From positions 1-64,000 of the forward strand of contig NZ_CP015363.1 in assembly GCF_002078355.1 (NCBI RefSeq): 64,000 nucleotides of DNA, in the 5' to 3' direction. A program made the position numbers and the translations under genes. Source of the DNA: Ferroplasma acidiphilum. GTDB taxonomy: Archaea; Thermoplasmatota; Thermoplasmata; Thermoplasmatales; Thermoplasmataceae. The notes under the pieces are model-generated. The model ran no database searches. It saw only the letters and a list, made by a program, of their open reading frames with translations, and was not told the origin of the DNA. Shown here one piece after another: positions 54,167 through 63,105 of the stretch (position 1 is its first letter; each line of letters opens with the position of its first letter).

Positions 54167-55513
54167 GGCTTTTTTTATTGAGTTATCAAGTATATCTATA
54201 GCCTCGTCAATCTGTTTCTCACTCACGATCAATGGAGGTATAAACCTTATGGCGCTCTCACCGGCACCCAGCAATATGAGCCCGTTTTTATAGGCATTCT
54301 CTATAGTTTTATCCCTGAGCCCACGGAAATGGGCTTTTGTCTTTCTATTTTTCACAAAGTCTATTGCCTGCATTAACCCGAGCCCCCGGACGTCCCCTAT
54401 GCTATCATATTTTTCCTGCAATTCATGCAGCCTCTTATTAAGGTAATCTCCAACCTTTCTCGCGTTTTCAACCATATTTTTATTTTTTATTTCTTCTATG
54501 GTCGCACGGCTCGAAACAGAGGCAAGAAGGTTTCCGCCAAATGTGTTGGAATGCAACCCTGATTTCTCAAAATCATATTTGCTCTTTACAACAGATGCAC
54601 CCATAGGTATTCCTGAGGCTATAGATTTGGCCACAGACATAATGTCAGGGTCAACACCAAAGTGTTCAGAAGCAAAGAAACGCCCGGTTCTGCCGAATCC
54701 AGTCTGTACCTCATCCATTATGTACAGTATTTCATTTTCATGGGCTAGCTCCATGAGTTTTTTGTGGAAATCCATGGGCGGCACAATATATCCGCCTTCA
54801 CCCTGTATTGGCTCTACAAGTATAGCTGCAACAGAATTGGATGGTAAAAACTTTCCAAACACATAATCTTCCAGATAATCGATGGCTGCATTTGTCAGGT
54901 CTTCAGGCTCTTCATAGCCATCTATGTTGAATGGATTTCTATATGGGTCTGGAAATGGTATATGTGTAACACCACCCATTTCAGGGAAGAAACCCTCATG
55001 GTGCACGGGTTGTGATGCCGTAAATGACAGTGCCCCCATTGTTCTTCCATGGAATCCGCCTATGAATCCGATAAACTGTGGCCTTTTTGTATAGCTCCTT
55101 GCCAGTTTCAGTGATGCTTCATTGCTCTCGGCACCGCTGTTTGCATAAAAAACCTTTTTGTCATGGCTGCCAGGGGATACTCCTATCAGTGCCTTTGCTG
55201 CTTCTACCTGTTCTTCATAGTAAAAATCTGTTCCTGCAAAGTGCCACAATTTATGCAGCTGTTCCTGGACTTTTGAAATAACATATTCGTTGCCATAGCC
55301 TATATTTGTTGTACTTATTCCGCTGGAAAAGTCAAGAAAAACATTATCATCAACATCTTCAATATAACACCCCTGACCCCTGTATGCAACTACAGGCAAT
55401 GACTTTGTGGACGTTGTCAGATATTTTTCATCCTCTGCCATAATTTTTTTTGCATTAGGCCCTGGTAGTTCAGTTGTTATTCTAACACCATTTAACAATA
55501 CATCCTTTTCCAT
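54161..55513 (-). CDS. Class III PLP aminotransferase (4-aminobutyrate/ornithine type)
   Basis: A 450-residue fold-type I aminotransferase. FLDFSSGISTTNIGYGNEYVI, YANSGAESNEASLKLARSYT, GFHGRTMGALSFT, EPIQGEGGYIVPP, MDEVQTGFGRTGRFFASEHFGVDPDI, then SVAKSIASGIPMGASV with the PLP-binding Lys. The length and motif set fit 4-aminobutyrate or related omega-aminotransferases more than acetylornithine ones (~390). Substrate is not certain. Confidence 0.88.
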   Translation of the reverse strand: MEKDVLLNGVRITTELPGPNAKKIMAEDEKYLTTSTKSLPVVAYRGQGCYIEDVDDNVFLDFSSGISTTNIGYGNEYVISKVQEQLHKLWHFAGTDFYYEEQVEAAKALIGVSPGSHDKKVFYANSGAESNEASLKLARSYTKRPQFIGFIGGFHGRTMGALSFTASQPVHHEGFFPEMGGVTHIPFPDPYRNPFNIDGYEEPEDLTNAAIDYLEDYVFGKFLPSNSVAAILVEPIQGEGGYIVPPMDFHKKLMELAHENEILYIMDEVQTGFGRTGRFFASEHFGVDPDIMSVAKSIASGIPMGASVVKSKYDFEKSGLHSNTFGGNLLASVSSRATIEEIKNKNMVENARKVGDYLNKRLHELQEKYDSIGDVRGLGLMQAIDFVKNRKTKAHFRGLRDKTIENAYKNGLILLGAGESAIRFIPPLIVSEKQIDEAIDILDNSIKKAL

Positions 55514-55665
55514 AAAATTATAATATTTAGACAGTTATATACTTTATCATGTGTACATTTTGTGCTATTTCTAATTAACAGAATAAAAAAATATAAAACT
55601 CCTTCGATTTAGGCTGTCATAATTTATATGTAGAAGATTCAAAAGTAAATACTAAAAATTTCATA

Positions 55666-55673
55666 GGTTAACC
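55666..55673. promoter_or_regulatory. GGTTAACC palindrome upstream of the iron protein
   Basis: Perfect 8-bp palindrome about 18 nt upstream of the likely TATA box TTTTATATAA (55691-55700) of the gene at 55718. It matches the half-site pattern (AGGTTA..TAACCT) of DtxR/IdeR iron regulators, an attractive link to an iron-handling gene but only a short match. Confidence 0.35.
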
Positions 55674-55717
55674 AAAATTATCAAAAGAAGTTTTATATAA
55701 TTGATCTATAAAGATAT

Positions 55718-56707
55718 ATGGTTGGTACTTCAAATTCCCGGTATCAAATAAAATTTCTCCGCGATGAACTTACGGACATGATTTTCTATACTTATATGTA
55801 TAGAAATACAGAAGATCCGGAACTTAAGGAGAACTTTAAGCAACTGGCTACTATAGAAAATGAACATGCAAATTTCTGGGGACAGTCATTGAAATCATCA
55901 AATGTAGACATAAATAAAATAACATACAGAAAAACCAAATATTTTTTTATGAAAATTATCCGGGCTATAGTGGGAAAAAATCTCATAATCAATCTCCTTG
56001 AACACGGTGAATATCAGTCTATCAGGAAATATAAAACCTATCTTGAAAGTTATAAGCAGGAAGATGATTATAAAAAAAAGGTAAATGACCTCATATCCTC
56101 TGAAATGCAGCATGAGGAGATATTTGCAAATAAAATATCAAAAAGTGTTAAAAACATTCAAAAAAGCAGGGATTTTTTATATGGCATGAGTGATGGCCTT
56201 GTTGAGGTCCTTGCAACCCTGGTCGGTTTGTCCGCAATAATCACAAGCCATATAGACATTGCATTGAGCGGGGTAGTTGTGGGTATAAGTGGAACATTCA
56301 GCATGACCCTGGGGGCATATCTTGCACAGAAATCTGAATCAGAATATAAAATTGCCATGCTTAACAGGAAACACATATTTTCCAGAAGCAAGGGTGTGGA
56401 AAACATGATCAATCAATACTCTTCAGAAGCCACAATTTCTGCACTCAATACAGCAATTTCCTATATAACAGGGGCGGTGATTCCCATATTGCCTTTTGTT
56501 TTTTTTCAAAAGTACATGGCGGTAGCACTTTCAGTAATACTTGTTTTCATAGCACAGATGATTTCCAATTCTATTGTGGCACTTTCACTCAACACACCTA
56601 TTCTTAAATCCGGGCTCAGGGCCTCATTGTTAGCTCTCGGTGCTGCTGCAGCAACCTTTGCCGCTGGAGAAATATTCCATATAATATTCCACATTTCACT
56701 GCTGTGA
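55718..56707 (+). CDS. Ferritin-like domain fused to VIT1/CCC1 iron transporter
   Basis: A 329-residue membrane protein. Residues ~10-145 are a rubrerythrin-like domain with diiron ligands in ATIENEHANFW, LLEHGEYQSIRKYK and ISSEMQHEEIF. Residues ~150-329 form the VIT1/CCC1 domain: DGLVEVLATLVGLSAIITSHIDIALSGVVVGISGTFSMTLGAYLAQKSE. It belongs to the Er-VIT1 (MbfA-like) group, which exports or detoxifies ferrous iron. This suits an iron-rich acidic habitat. Confidence 0.92.
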   Translation: MVGTSNSRYQIKFLRDELTDMIFYTYMYRNTEDPELKENFKQLATIENEHANFWGQSLKSSNVDINKITYRKTKYFFMKIIRAIVGKNLIINLLEHGEYQSIRKYKTYLESYKQEDDYKKKVNDLISSEMQHEEIFANKISKSVKNIQKSRDFLYGMSDGLVEVLATLVGLSAIITSHIDIALSGVVVGISGTFSMTLGAYLAQKSESEYKIAMLNRKHIFSRSKGVENMINQYSSEATISALNTAISYITGAVIPILPFVFFQKYMAVALSVILVFIAQMISNSIVALSLNTPILKSGLRASLLALGAAAATFAAGEIFHIIFHISLL

Positions 56708-56790
56708 TAATGGATACTGGCAGGGGCCTGTTGCAAATAATATATGCATTGCAACAAAAATATTTATAATAGATATGACTATTAAAATCG

Positions 56791-57564
56791 TTGAACACAA
56801 TAGAAGTAACGAATCTGTACAAACGTTATGGAACCACCACAGCACTTAATGGTATCAATTTATCTATTGCCGGCGGTCAGATATATGGCATTCTTGGACC
56901 CAATGGCTCCGGCAAAACAACATTATTGAAAATACTTGCAGGAATATTGCCACCTTCTTCAGGGGAAGTTGTGATTGATGGCATGAATCTTACCGGCAAC
57001 TCAGACAATATAAAATCCATAACAGGGTATATACCGGAAACACCTGCATTATACGAATCACTCACCCCAATAGAATATTTCAACTTTCTTGCATCTGTGT
57101 TTAAAATCGATGATTCCGTTTTGAAAGAGCGGATAAATGCATTTTCCAATGCCCTTGAAATAGGGAAATACCTTAATGAATTCATAGGCTCATTATCGTT
57201 CGGGACAAAGCAAAAAGTGGCTATTATCGGATCTTTAATACACGATCCGAAAATAATTGTCATGGATGAAGGCATGAATGGTCTTGACCCGAAATCATCA
57301 AAAATTATTAAGGAACTATTAAAAGATATGACAGCAAAGGGCAAAACAGTAATTTTTTCCACTCATATAATGGAAATAGCGGAAACCGTCTGCGATACCA
57401 TTTCTATATTATATAACGGGAACATAGCCGGAACAGGCAATCTTGATCAATTAAAAAGTGAAGCAGGGTCAAACAACAGTGATCTTGAGGGGGTATTCCT
57501 TAAACTGACCGGAGACGAGGACCTTGACAATCTGCTTGACTCTCTGAGGGAATCTATAAAATGA
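56791..57564 (+). CDS. ABC transporter ATP-binding protein
   Basis: A 257-residue ATPase starting at TTG 56791 (NTIEVTNLYKRYG). Walker A is GPNGSGKTTLLK; the signature loop is LSFGTKQK (LSFGT in place of LSGGQ); Walker B is IIVMDEGMNGLDP; and the H-loop is STHIME. The overall form is of the CcmA/NatA exporter type. It overlaps the permease by 4 nt. Confidence 0.95.
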   Translation: MNTIEVTNLYKRYGTTTALNGINLSIAGGQIYGILGPNGSGKTTLLKILAGILPPSSGEVVIDGMNLTGNSDNIKSITGYIPETPALYESLTPIEYFNFLASVFKIDDSVLKERINAFSNALEIGKYLNEFIGSLSFGTKQKVAIIGSLIHDPKIIVMDEGMNGLDPKSSKIIKELLKDMTAKGKTVIFSTHIMEIAETVCDTISILYNGNIAGTGNLDQLKSEAGSNNSDLEGVFLKLTGDEDLDNLLDSLRESIK

Positions 57565-59153
57565 AAAACCAGACATTATTCTTAAGCAAATTAATAATGG
57601 TTGAGCAACGGTATCTTGCTTTAAAAGATACCCCAAAATTTCAGCGGAGCGTAAATACCATAAATAAACAATCATACTTCACAAGAAATATATTGATGAC
57701 ATATATCGCAAATGCAATACTTTTTACAATGATTTTTGTGCTTCTTGATTCTGTTTATTTTGAAGAGAAGGATACAGCAGCGCTAGCTTCCTTCGGACTT
57801 ATAGTATTTCTATATCTCTTCATAATAGGCATTTATAATTCCATCGTTTTTTTTAACTCTGTATATAGCAACAATATAATGGCCCCCCTGAAGTCAATTC
57901 CGATCAATGTCAATGTCAACGTCCCGTTTATATCATGGTTTATTTACAATTCATCATCATATATTTTTGTTGTTTTCCCATCTGCCATATTTTTTTATCT
58001 TCTCACAGATGACTATGAAACTATATTCCTGGCCATAATTTACGCTTTCCTTGTGCTCATGGTCAGTTTTATTATCTCATCCCTACTGTTTATATATTCC
58101 GGGAAAAAGGCAAAAACACACACATCAATTAAAAATGTAATTAAAATTCTGGTACTTTTCCTTTTCCTGGGGGCATTTTACCTTCTGATCGAAGACCCAT
58201 CTTATTTTGGCTATGTTAGCAGTGCAATTGCCTCTCTTCCATATTATGTCAGAATATTTGCATTTCCAATAAATTTAGAATATATTGTATATTTAAATTA
58301 TACCCTTCCTCTAATCTACAGGATAATAGAGATACTTTTATCACTTTTATTTCTTGTAATAGTGGTTTTCATATATTTTGCTTTAAGGGAGAAAATATAC
58401 AATATTCTCATGACATCCGAGGAAAACGAATCAAGTGAAAAGGTATACTCAAACATAAAAGGGAATAAAATGCTTGCAGCTTTCCTTAAAAAGGATGCAA
58501 AAAGTACCTTCAGAAAACCCCAGAACCTATCATACATATTTCTGCCTGTACTATTTGTAATTCCATTTTTCCTTGGAGTTGGCATAGGAGATGGCTTCAG
58601 TTCTTCATTTTTTACCCTGCTTTACCTGGTAGAGTTTGTATCCTCATTTTACGCAATTTTTCTGCTTGTTGTTGAGGGAAAGGGTATTGAAGTTCTAAAT
58701 TCATTGCCTATTAAGAAGCAGTCTATTGCCTTTTATAAGAGTATCTTTGGTTTAATTATATTCTCGGTTATTGCAATAGCATTCACGGTTGTGACCATAG
58801 TGATCAGCCACAAAATCGGGTTAATAGATCTTTTCGAACTCATTGATGCTATAACCCTGTTCTATATTATACTCACGGTAAACATAAATCGCCTCCTGAA
58901 AAAACTTCCGCCGGGAACATCAAACCTTAATTACTATTCCTTTGGAACCTATCCGATGCTATTTATATTTATTTTATCTATAATTTTACTTGGAATATCT
59001 GTCGGCCTGGCTCTGGGCCTATCATTTTTATTATTCCAAAGCATTCTTTATTATGCTTATACAGACCTGATTATAAATATCATTATGTTATTATTTTTTA
59101 TTGCAAAGCCAAAAATTTTTAAAAATAACGAAAATGTTATAAATAGTTTATAA
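57561..59153 (+). CDS. ABC transporter permease
   Basis: A 530-residue membrane protein with about 12 hydrophobic segments in two halves, separated by a cytoplasmic region (~285-330, KGNKMLAAFLKKDAKSTFRKP). No substrate-binding protein is nearby, so an exporter is likely. Substrate unknown. Coupled to the ATPase by ATGA; the ribosomal cluster begins 21 nt later. Confidence 0.82.
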   Translation: MKNQTLFLSKLIMVEQRYLALKDTPKFQRSVNTINKQSYFTRNILMTYIANAILFTMIFVLLDSVYFEEKDTAALASFGLIVFLYLFIIGIYNSIVFFNSVYSNNIMAPLKSIPINVNVNVPFISWFIYNSSSYIFVVFPSAIFFYLLTDDYETIFLAIIYAFLVLMVSFIISSLLFIYSGKKAKTHTSIKNVIKILVLFLFLGAFYLLIEDPSYFGYVSSAIASLPYYVRIFAFPINLEYIVYLNYTLPLIYRIIEILLSLLFLVIVVFIYFALREKIYNILMTSEENESSEKVYSNIKGNKMLAAFLKKDAKSTFRKPQNLSYIFLPVLFVIPFFLGVGIGDGFSSSFFTLLYLVEFVSSFYAIFLLVVEGKGIEVLNSLPIKKQSIAFYKSIFGLIIFSVIAIAFTVVTIVISHKIGLIDLFELIDAITLFYIILTVNINRLLKKLPPGTSNLNYYSFGTYPMLFIFILSIILLGISVGLALGLSFLLFQSILYYAYTDLIINIIMLLFFIAKPKIFKNNENVINSL

Positions 59154-59174
59154 ATAAACCTGCATCGTGATAAT

Positions 59175-59627
59175 ATGGTAGATGTTAAAGAAGTTCCTGC
59201 AGATTTATTGTTAAATAAGCTTGCATCAGAATTTAAAGAGAAAAATGTTGAGATACCGGACTGGGTAAATTACCTTAAGGATGGTATAGGGAAGGAACGT
59301 GCGTGGGTACAGGATGACTGGTACTATACAAGGCTAGCTTCCATTATGAGGAAGGTATATCTTAATACAAATATAGGAATATCAAGGCTTAGTCAGGAAT
59401 ATGGCAGCCGCCAGGATAGGGGCACCAAGAGATACCATCCCGTGCAGGGAAGCAGATTTATAATCAGGAATATACTTCAGTCCCTTGAGGCGCTAGGATA
59501 TCTCAAGAAAGACACAAGGACAGGCAGGTCACTTACACCTGCAGGCCAGTCAATGCTTGATAAGGCAGCGAAGGAAGTAATGAAAAGCCTTGCCGAAAAG
59601 GATAAGGTTTTTGAAAAATACCTTTAA
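59175..59627 (+). CDS. rps19e: 30S ribosomal protein S19e
   Basis: A 150-residue protein: VKEVPADLLLNKLASEFK, then WVQDDWYYTRLASIMRKVY, YGSRQDRGTKRYHPVQGSRFIIRNILQSLE and TRTGRSLTPAGQSMLDKAA. This is the full S19e pattern. First gene of a translation cluster with PDCD5, L39e, L31e and aIF6. Confidence 0.97.
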   Translation: MVDVKEVPADLLLNKLASEFKEKNVEIPDWVNYLKDGIGKERAWVQDDWYYTRLASIMRKVYLNTNIGISRLSQEYGSRQDRGTKRYHPVQGSRFIIRNILQSLEALGYLKKDTRTGRSLTPAGQSMLDKAAKEVMKSLAEKDKVFEKYL

Positions 59628-59675
59628 TAAAAAATCTTATGAATATTGTATTAATATCTGGTAATGGTGTTGTAA

Positions 59676-60017
59676 ATGGATAATGATGACGAGTTAAACA
59701 GGATAAGGCAAAGAAAACTCGAAGAAATGCAGAGAAATCAGCAGCAAGGCCAGTATGACGAGGAAAATAGGAAGCAGATCCAGGAGGAAGAAGCCAGAAG
59801 GCAACAGATATTACGCCAGATATTATCAACAGAAGCACGTGAAAGATTGAGCACACTTAAGCTTGTAAGGCCTGATCTGGTAAGCAATGTTGAAAATCAA
59901 CTAATCCAGCTTGCCGGTATGGGCAGAATCAACAGGGTTATAGGCGATGAAGAATTAAAGGGAATACTTTCAAGATTGATAGGCAACACAAGGGAAACAA
60001 AGATCGAGAGGAGATGA
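59676..60017 (+). CDS. PDCD5-family DNA-binding protein
   Basis: A 113-residue helical protein of the PDCD5/TFAR19 family: [52 protein letters not shown] and the closing [11 protein letters not shown]. It lies between S19e and L39e, its conserved archaeal place. The role is unclear; a ribosome-linked or DNA-binding function has been suggested. Confidence 0.94.
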   Translation: MDNDDELNRIRQRKLEEMQRNQQQGQYDEENRKQIQEEEARRQQILRQILSTEARERLSTLKLVRPDLVSNVENQLIQLAGMGRINRVIGDEELKGILSRLIGNTRETKIERR

Positions 60018-60019
60018 AT

Positions 60020-60175
60020 ATGAGTAAAAACAAGCCACTTGGCAAGAAAATTAGATTAATGAAGCATGTAAATTCAAACAGGAGGGTTCCTGGATGGGTT
60101 ATGATGAAAACCGACAGGAAAATGACACAGAACCCTAAAAGGAAGAACTGGAGAAGGTCCAACTTAAAACTATAG
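60020..60175 (+). CDS. rpl39e: 50S ribosomal protein L39e
   Basis: A 51-residue very basic protein below the usual size cut-off: [20 protein letters not shown] at the N terminus, then [20 protein letters not shown], ending WRRSNLKL. It lines the exit tunnel. GAGAGGAGATGA upstream provides an SD. ATG 60014 in frame is an alternative start. Confidence 0.96.
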   Translation: MSKNKPLGKKIRLMKHVNSNRRVPGWVMMKTDRKMTQNPKRKNWRRSNLKL

Positions 60176-60184
60176 GTGTAAAAG

Positions 60185-60457
60185 ATGGCAGAGAATAATG
60201 AATTATCAACAGAAGAGCTCATAACAGTATCACTCAGGGGCGCAAGGTCATCCTCAAGGCGCAGGAGAGCTGACACTGCTATAGGCATAATAAAAGAAGC
60301 AGTTTCAAGATATACAAAGTCAGAAGCAGAGAAGATATGGATAGATAATAAGGTAAATGAACTCATATGGGACAGAGGGAGAGAGCATATACCCACAAAG
60401 ATAAGCCTGAAAATCATTAAACTGGAAGATGGCACAACAGAAATAATTCTCCCGTAA
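60185..60457 (+). CDS. rpl31e: 50S ribosomal protein L31e
   Basis: A 90-residue protein with ELITVSLRGARSSSRRRRADTAIGIIKEAVSRYTKSEAEKIWID and GREHIPTKISLKI, typical of L31e. TAGGTGT lies 8 nt before the ATG. aIF6 follows 4 nt downstream. Confidence 0.97.
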   Translation: MAENNELSTEELITVSLRGARSSSRRRRADTAIGIIKEAVSRYTKSEAEKIWIDNKVNELIWDRGREHIPTKISLKIIKLEDGTTEIILP

Positions 60458-60461
60458 TATT

Positions 60462-61118
60462 ATGATTAAAAAATTATCCATATTCGAAAGTGATTTTATT
60501 GGCGTATACGCAAAGGTATTCAATGATTTTGCCTTTTTACCCAGAAATATACCGGAAGAAACGCGCCTCTCAATAGAGGAAACACTAAAGGTAAAAACCG
60601 CCGGCGTAATAGTTGATAACTTCAGCCTTATAGGCACAATGCTTGTCTTCAATTCAAATGGAATTGTAGTTTCAGGTCTCTCCAGCAAAGAGGATTTTTC
60701 AGGACTCGACCTTGGGGGGCGGAGACTGTTTTTTCTAAAAGACCGGTTAAACGCAATTGGAAATAATATTATAACCAGCGACAGGGCCGCAGTAATACAC
60801 CCATCATTTACTGAATCTTCCGAGAAGGCAATAGCCGATACACTTGGCGTTGAGGTAATAAAAACAACAATTGCTGGAGTCAGTACAGTTGGAAGCGTCG
60901 CTGTTCTCAATAATAAAGGAATGCTTGTTTCTCCAGAAGCAAGCGAAGAAGAAATAAAAAATTTAAGCGATATATTTCATCTGCCTGTAAAAACAGGAAC
61001 TGCTAATTATGGGAGTTATTACATCGGTGCATCAATTCTGGCAAATTCCAGCGGCATACTGGTTGGAAATGCTACTACATCAATAGAACTTGGAAGAATA
61101 GACGATATATTTTCATAA
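60462..61118 (+). CDS. eif6: Translation initiation factor 6
   Basis: Anti-association factor that binds the 50S subunit; released by SBDS (encoded at 32.3 kb). The 218-residue pentein protein shows the internal repeats with conserved Gly and Asn residues (FNSNGIVVSGLSSKEDF, LNNKGMLVSPEASEEEIKNL, LANSSGILVGNATTSIELGRI). Its end overlaps the convergent pyrE by 6 nt. Confidence 0.95.
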   Translation: MIKKLSIFESDFIGVYAKVFNDFAFLPRNIPEETRLSIEETLKVKTAGVIVDNFSLIGTMLVFNSNGIVVSGLSSKEDFSGLDLGGRRLFFLKDRLNAIGNNIITSDRAAVIHPSFTESSEKAIADTLGVEVIKTTIAGVSTVGSVAVLNNKGMLVSPEASEEEIKNLSDIFHLPVKTGTANYGSYYIGASILANSSGILVGNATTSIELGRIDDIFS

Positions 61119-61613
61119 TAGTTCAGATATTTTCGCCACAGATTCCAGTTTTATTCCATTTTCTTTTAAAAGCTCTTCTCCACCGGATTCCCTATCAACA
61201 ACACATACAGCGTGGTCTACTATGGCCCCATTCTCTCTGAGTATCTTTGCAGTCTTTAATAATGAGTTTCCGGTAGTAACAACGTCTTCTATAAGGTCTA
61301 CTCTGCTTCCAGAAATTATATTCCCCACTATCTGCTTTTTTGTACCATGCTCCCTTTCTCCCTTTCTTATTATTATATACGGTTTTCCGGTTTTTAATGA
61401 TATTCCTACTATTAATGGGACAGCTCCAAGCTCCATTCCTGCAACAGTCCCGTATATGGTTTTCCCTGCCAGATCATCACAAATTTCAGACAATGTTGCA
61501 GGGTCTGTGCATGCTTCCTTGATATCCACATAATATGTTGATTTCTTTCCTGATGTCAGGGTAAAATCACCGAATTTTATCATCCCTGACTGTATAAATT
61601 TTTCCCTATCCAT
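61113..61613 (-). CDS. pyrE: Orotate phosphoribosyltransferase
   Basis: Fifth step of pyrimidine synthesis. A 166-residue type I PRTase: GDFTLTSGKKSTYYVDIKEA, TVAGMELGAVPLIVGIS, YIIIRKGEREHGTKKQIVG (flexible catalytic loop) and the PRPP motif VDLIEDVVTTGNSLLKTA. It is divergent from pyrF across a 79-nt shared promoter region, so the last two steps of UMP synthesis are probably regulated together. Confidence 0.96.
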   Translation of the reverse strand: MDREKFIQSGMIKFGDFTLTSGKKSTYYVDIKEACTDPATLSEICDDLAGKTIYGTVAGMELGAVPLIVGISLKTGKPYIIIRKGEREHGTKKQIVGNIISGSRVDLIEDVVTTGNSLLKTAKILRENGAIVDHAVCVVDRESGGEELLKENGIKLESVAKISELL

Positions 61614-61692
61614 AGCTTCTGATTAAAACTGTTTATTTAATTATATGCCTGCCCTCGCATATCTATTATATATGCATAATAAATATACAACA

Positions 61693-62328
61693 ATGGAGAG
61701 TAAGATTATATTTGCGCTGGATGTTTATGATTACAATACAGCTGTGGATCTGGCAAGAACTGTTGGAGAAAAGGTATTTGCAATAAAAATTAACTGGCCT
61801 GTAATTCTGGAAAATGGCATAAAAATTGTCCGGGACCTTTCTAAATATGCAAATATAATATGTGATTTTAAACTCGCAGATATAGATAATACTGTGAGCA
61901 TGATCACAACAAAGGTAAAGGAATATGGCGGGTATGGTATAATCAGCCATTCATTTACCGGGTTAAATTCCTTGAAAGCTGTGGTTAAAAGCGCCGGAAA
62001 TATGAAAGTATTTTCCGTTGTTTCAATGTCACAGGAGTCATATCTCGACAATATTACAGAGGAACTCATAAAAATATCAATGGAGGCTGGCGTGTACGGG
62101 CTGGTTGCACCCGGAAACCGCCCCTATTACCTTAAAAAAGTCAAAGAACTTTCAGAAGGATTAAAAATAATTTCCCCGGGTGTAGGTGCCCAGGGCGGTG
62201 ATATAGTAAATGCAATGCTTTTGGGGTCTGACTATGTAATAATAGGAAGATCTATTTACAACTCCCCTGACCCGTTGGAAACCCTTGAAGGTTTTTCCAG
62301 CAGTATTAACAATAAATTAAATAAATAG
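61693..62328 (+). CDS. pyrF: Orotidine 5'-phosphate decarboxylase
   Basis: Final step of UMP synthesis. From ATG 61693 a 211-residue TIM barrel: SKIIFALDVYDYNTAVDL, CDFKLADIDNT (catalytic Lys-Asp network DxKxxD), VAPGNRPYYLKKVKEL, IISPGVGAQGGDI and YVIIGRSIYNSPDP. Earlier in-frame ATG codons give an implausible extension. Confidence 0.95.
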   Translation: MESKIIFALDVYDYNTAVDLARTVGEKVFAIKINWPVILENGIKIVRDLSKYANIICDFKLADIDNTVSMITTKVKEYGGYGIISHSFTGLNSLKAVVKSAGNMKVFSVVSMSQESYLDNITEELIKISMEAGVYGLVAPGNRPYYLKKVKELSEGLKIISPGVGAQGGDIVNAMLLGSDYVIIGRSIYNSPDPLETLEGFSSSINNKLNK

Positions 62329-62344
62329 AGTCACATATTATTAT

Positions 62345-63064
62345 ATGTATATTGGCGTTTTAAATTTCAAAGGCACAATAACAGGGAGTTCGCCGGGCAC
62401 CTATATGCCTGCCCTGCGTTATATAGAAAGGAAAAACAAGGTAAAAGCATTGCTTATTGTTATAAACTCCGGAGGCGGGGATGCCAACGCCACAGAAATA
62501 CTCTATAATCAATTAATGAAAATATCCAGTAAAAAACCGGTTTATGCCCTGATAGAGGGAATAGGCGCATCCGGAGCCTACTGGCTTGCATGTTCAGCAG
62601 AAAAAATATTTGCTATGCGGACATCGCTTGTGGGTTCAATCGGCGTTATAAGCATGTCACCTGACTTTTCAGAATTCCTTGATACCCTGGGCATAAAAAT
62701 GAGGATAAATAAGGTTGGAAAATATAAGGATATAAATTCTCCATTCAGGCCAATGACGGAGGAGGAAAATACCATTTATAACAATATTATGAAGGACGTT
62801 TACTCAGTATTCAGGGAAGAGGTCAAGAAGAGAAGAAACCTTGGTGAAGATATCATGGAAGATATTGCAACCGGGCTTGTATTTTCTGCAGAACAGGCAA
62901 AGAAAAATGGGCTAATAGATGGAATAGCCAATCTGGAAACTGTGGTTGATGAATTAAAAGCAAAAACAGGAACAAATTCTATAAAAAATCTCACACCAAA
63001 AAGGCCATTTATTTCCCGTTTAATGTCCATGTCTTTCGAGGCTATATATAACGTTATAAAATAA
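62345..63064 (+). CDS. sppA: S49 signal-peptide-peptidase-like protease without membrane anchor
   Basis: A 239-residue S49 protease: LLIVINSGGGDANATEIL, the nucleophile S76 in IEGIGASGAYWLACSA, RTSLVGSIGVI, and the general-base Lys K128 in GKYKDINSPFRPMT. Archaeal SppA usually has an N-terminal transmembrane helix, but this one begins with the first beta strand (YIGVLNFKG), as in the shorter cytosolic members. It starts 16 nt after pyrF. Confidence 0.9.
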   Translation: MYIGVLNFKGTITGSSPGTYMPALRYIERKNKVKALLIVINSGGGDANATEILYNQLMKISSKKPVYALIEGIGASGAYWLACSAEKIFAMRTSLVGSIGVISMSPDFSEFLDTLGIKMRINKVGKYKDINSPFRPMTEEENTIYNNIMKDVYSVFREEVKKRRNLGEDIMEDIATGLVFSAEQAKKNGLIDGIANLETVVDELKAKTGTNSIKNLTPKRPFISRLMSMSFEAIYNVIK

Positions 63065-63105
63065 ATTTCCTGGAATTAGCTAGTGAATTCCATATTGCAA
63101 TAATA

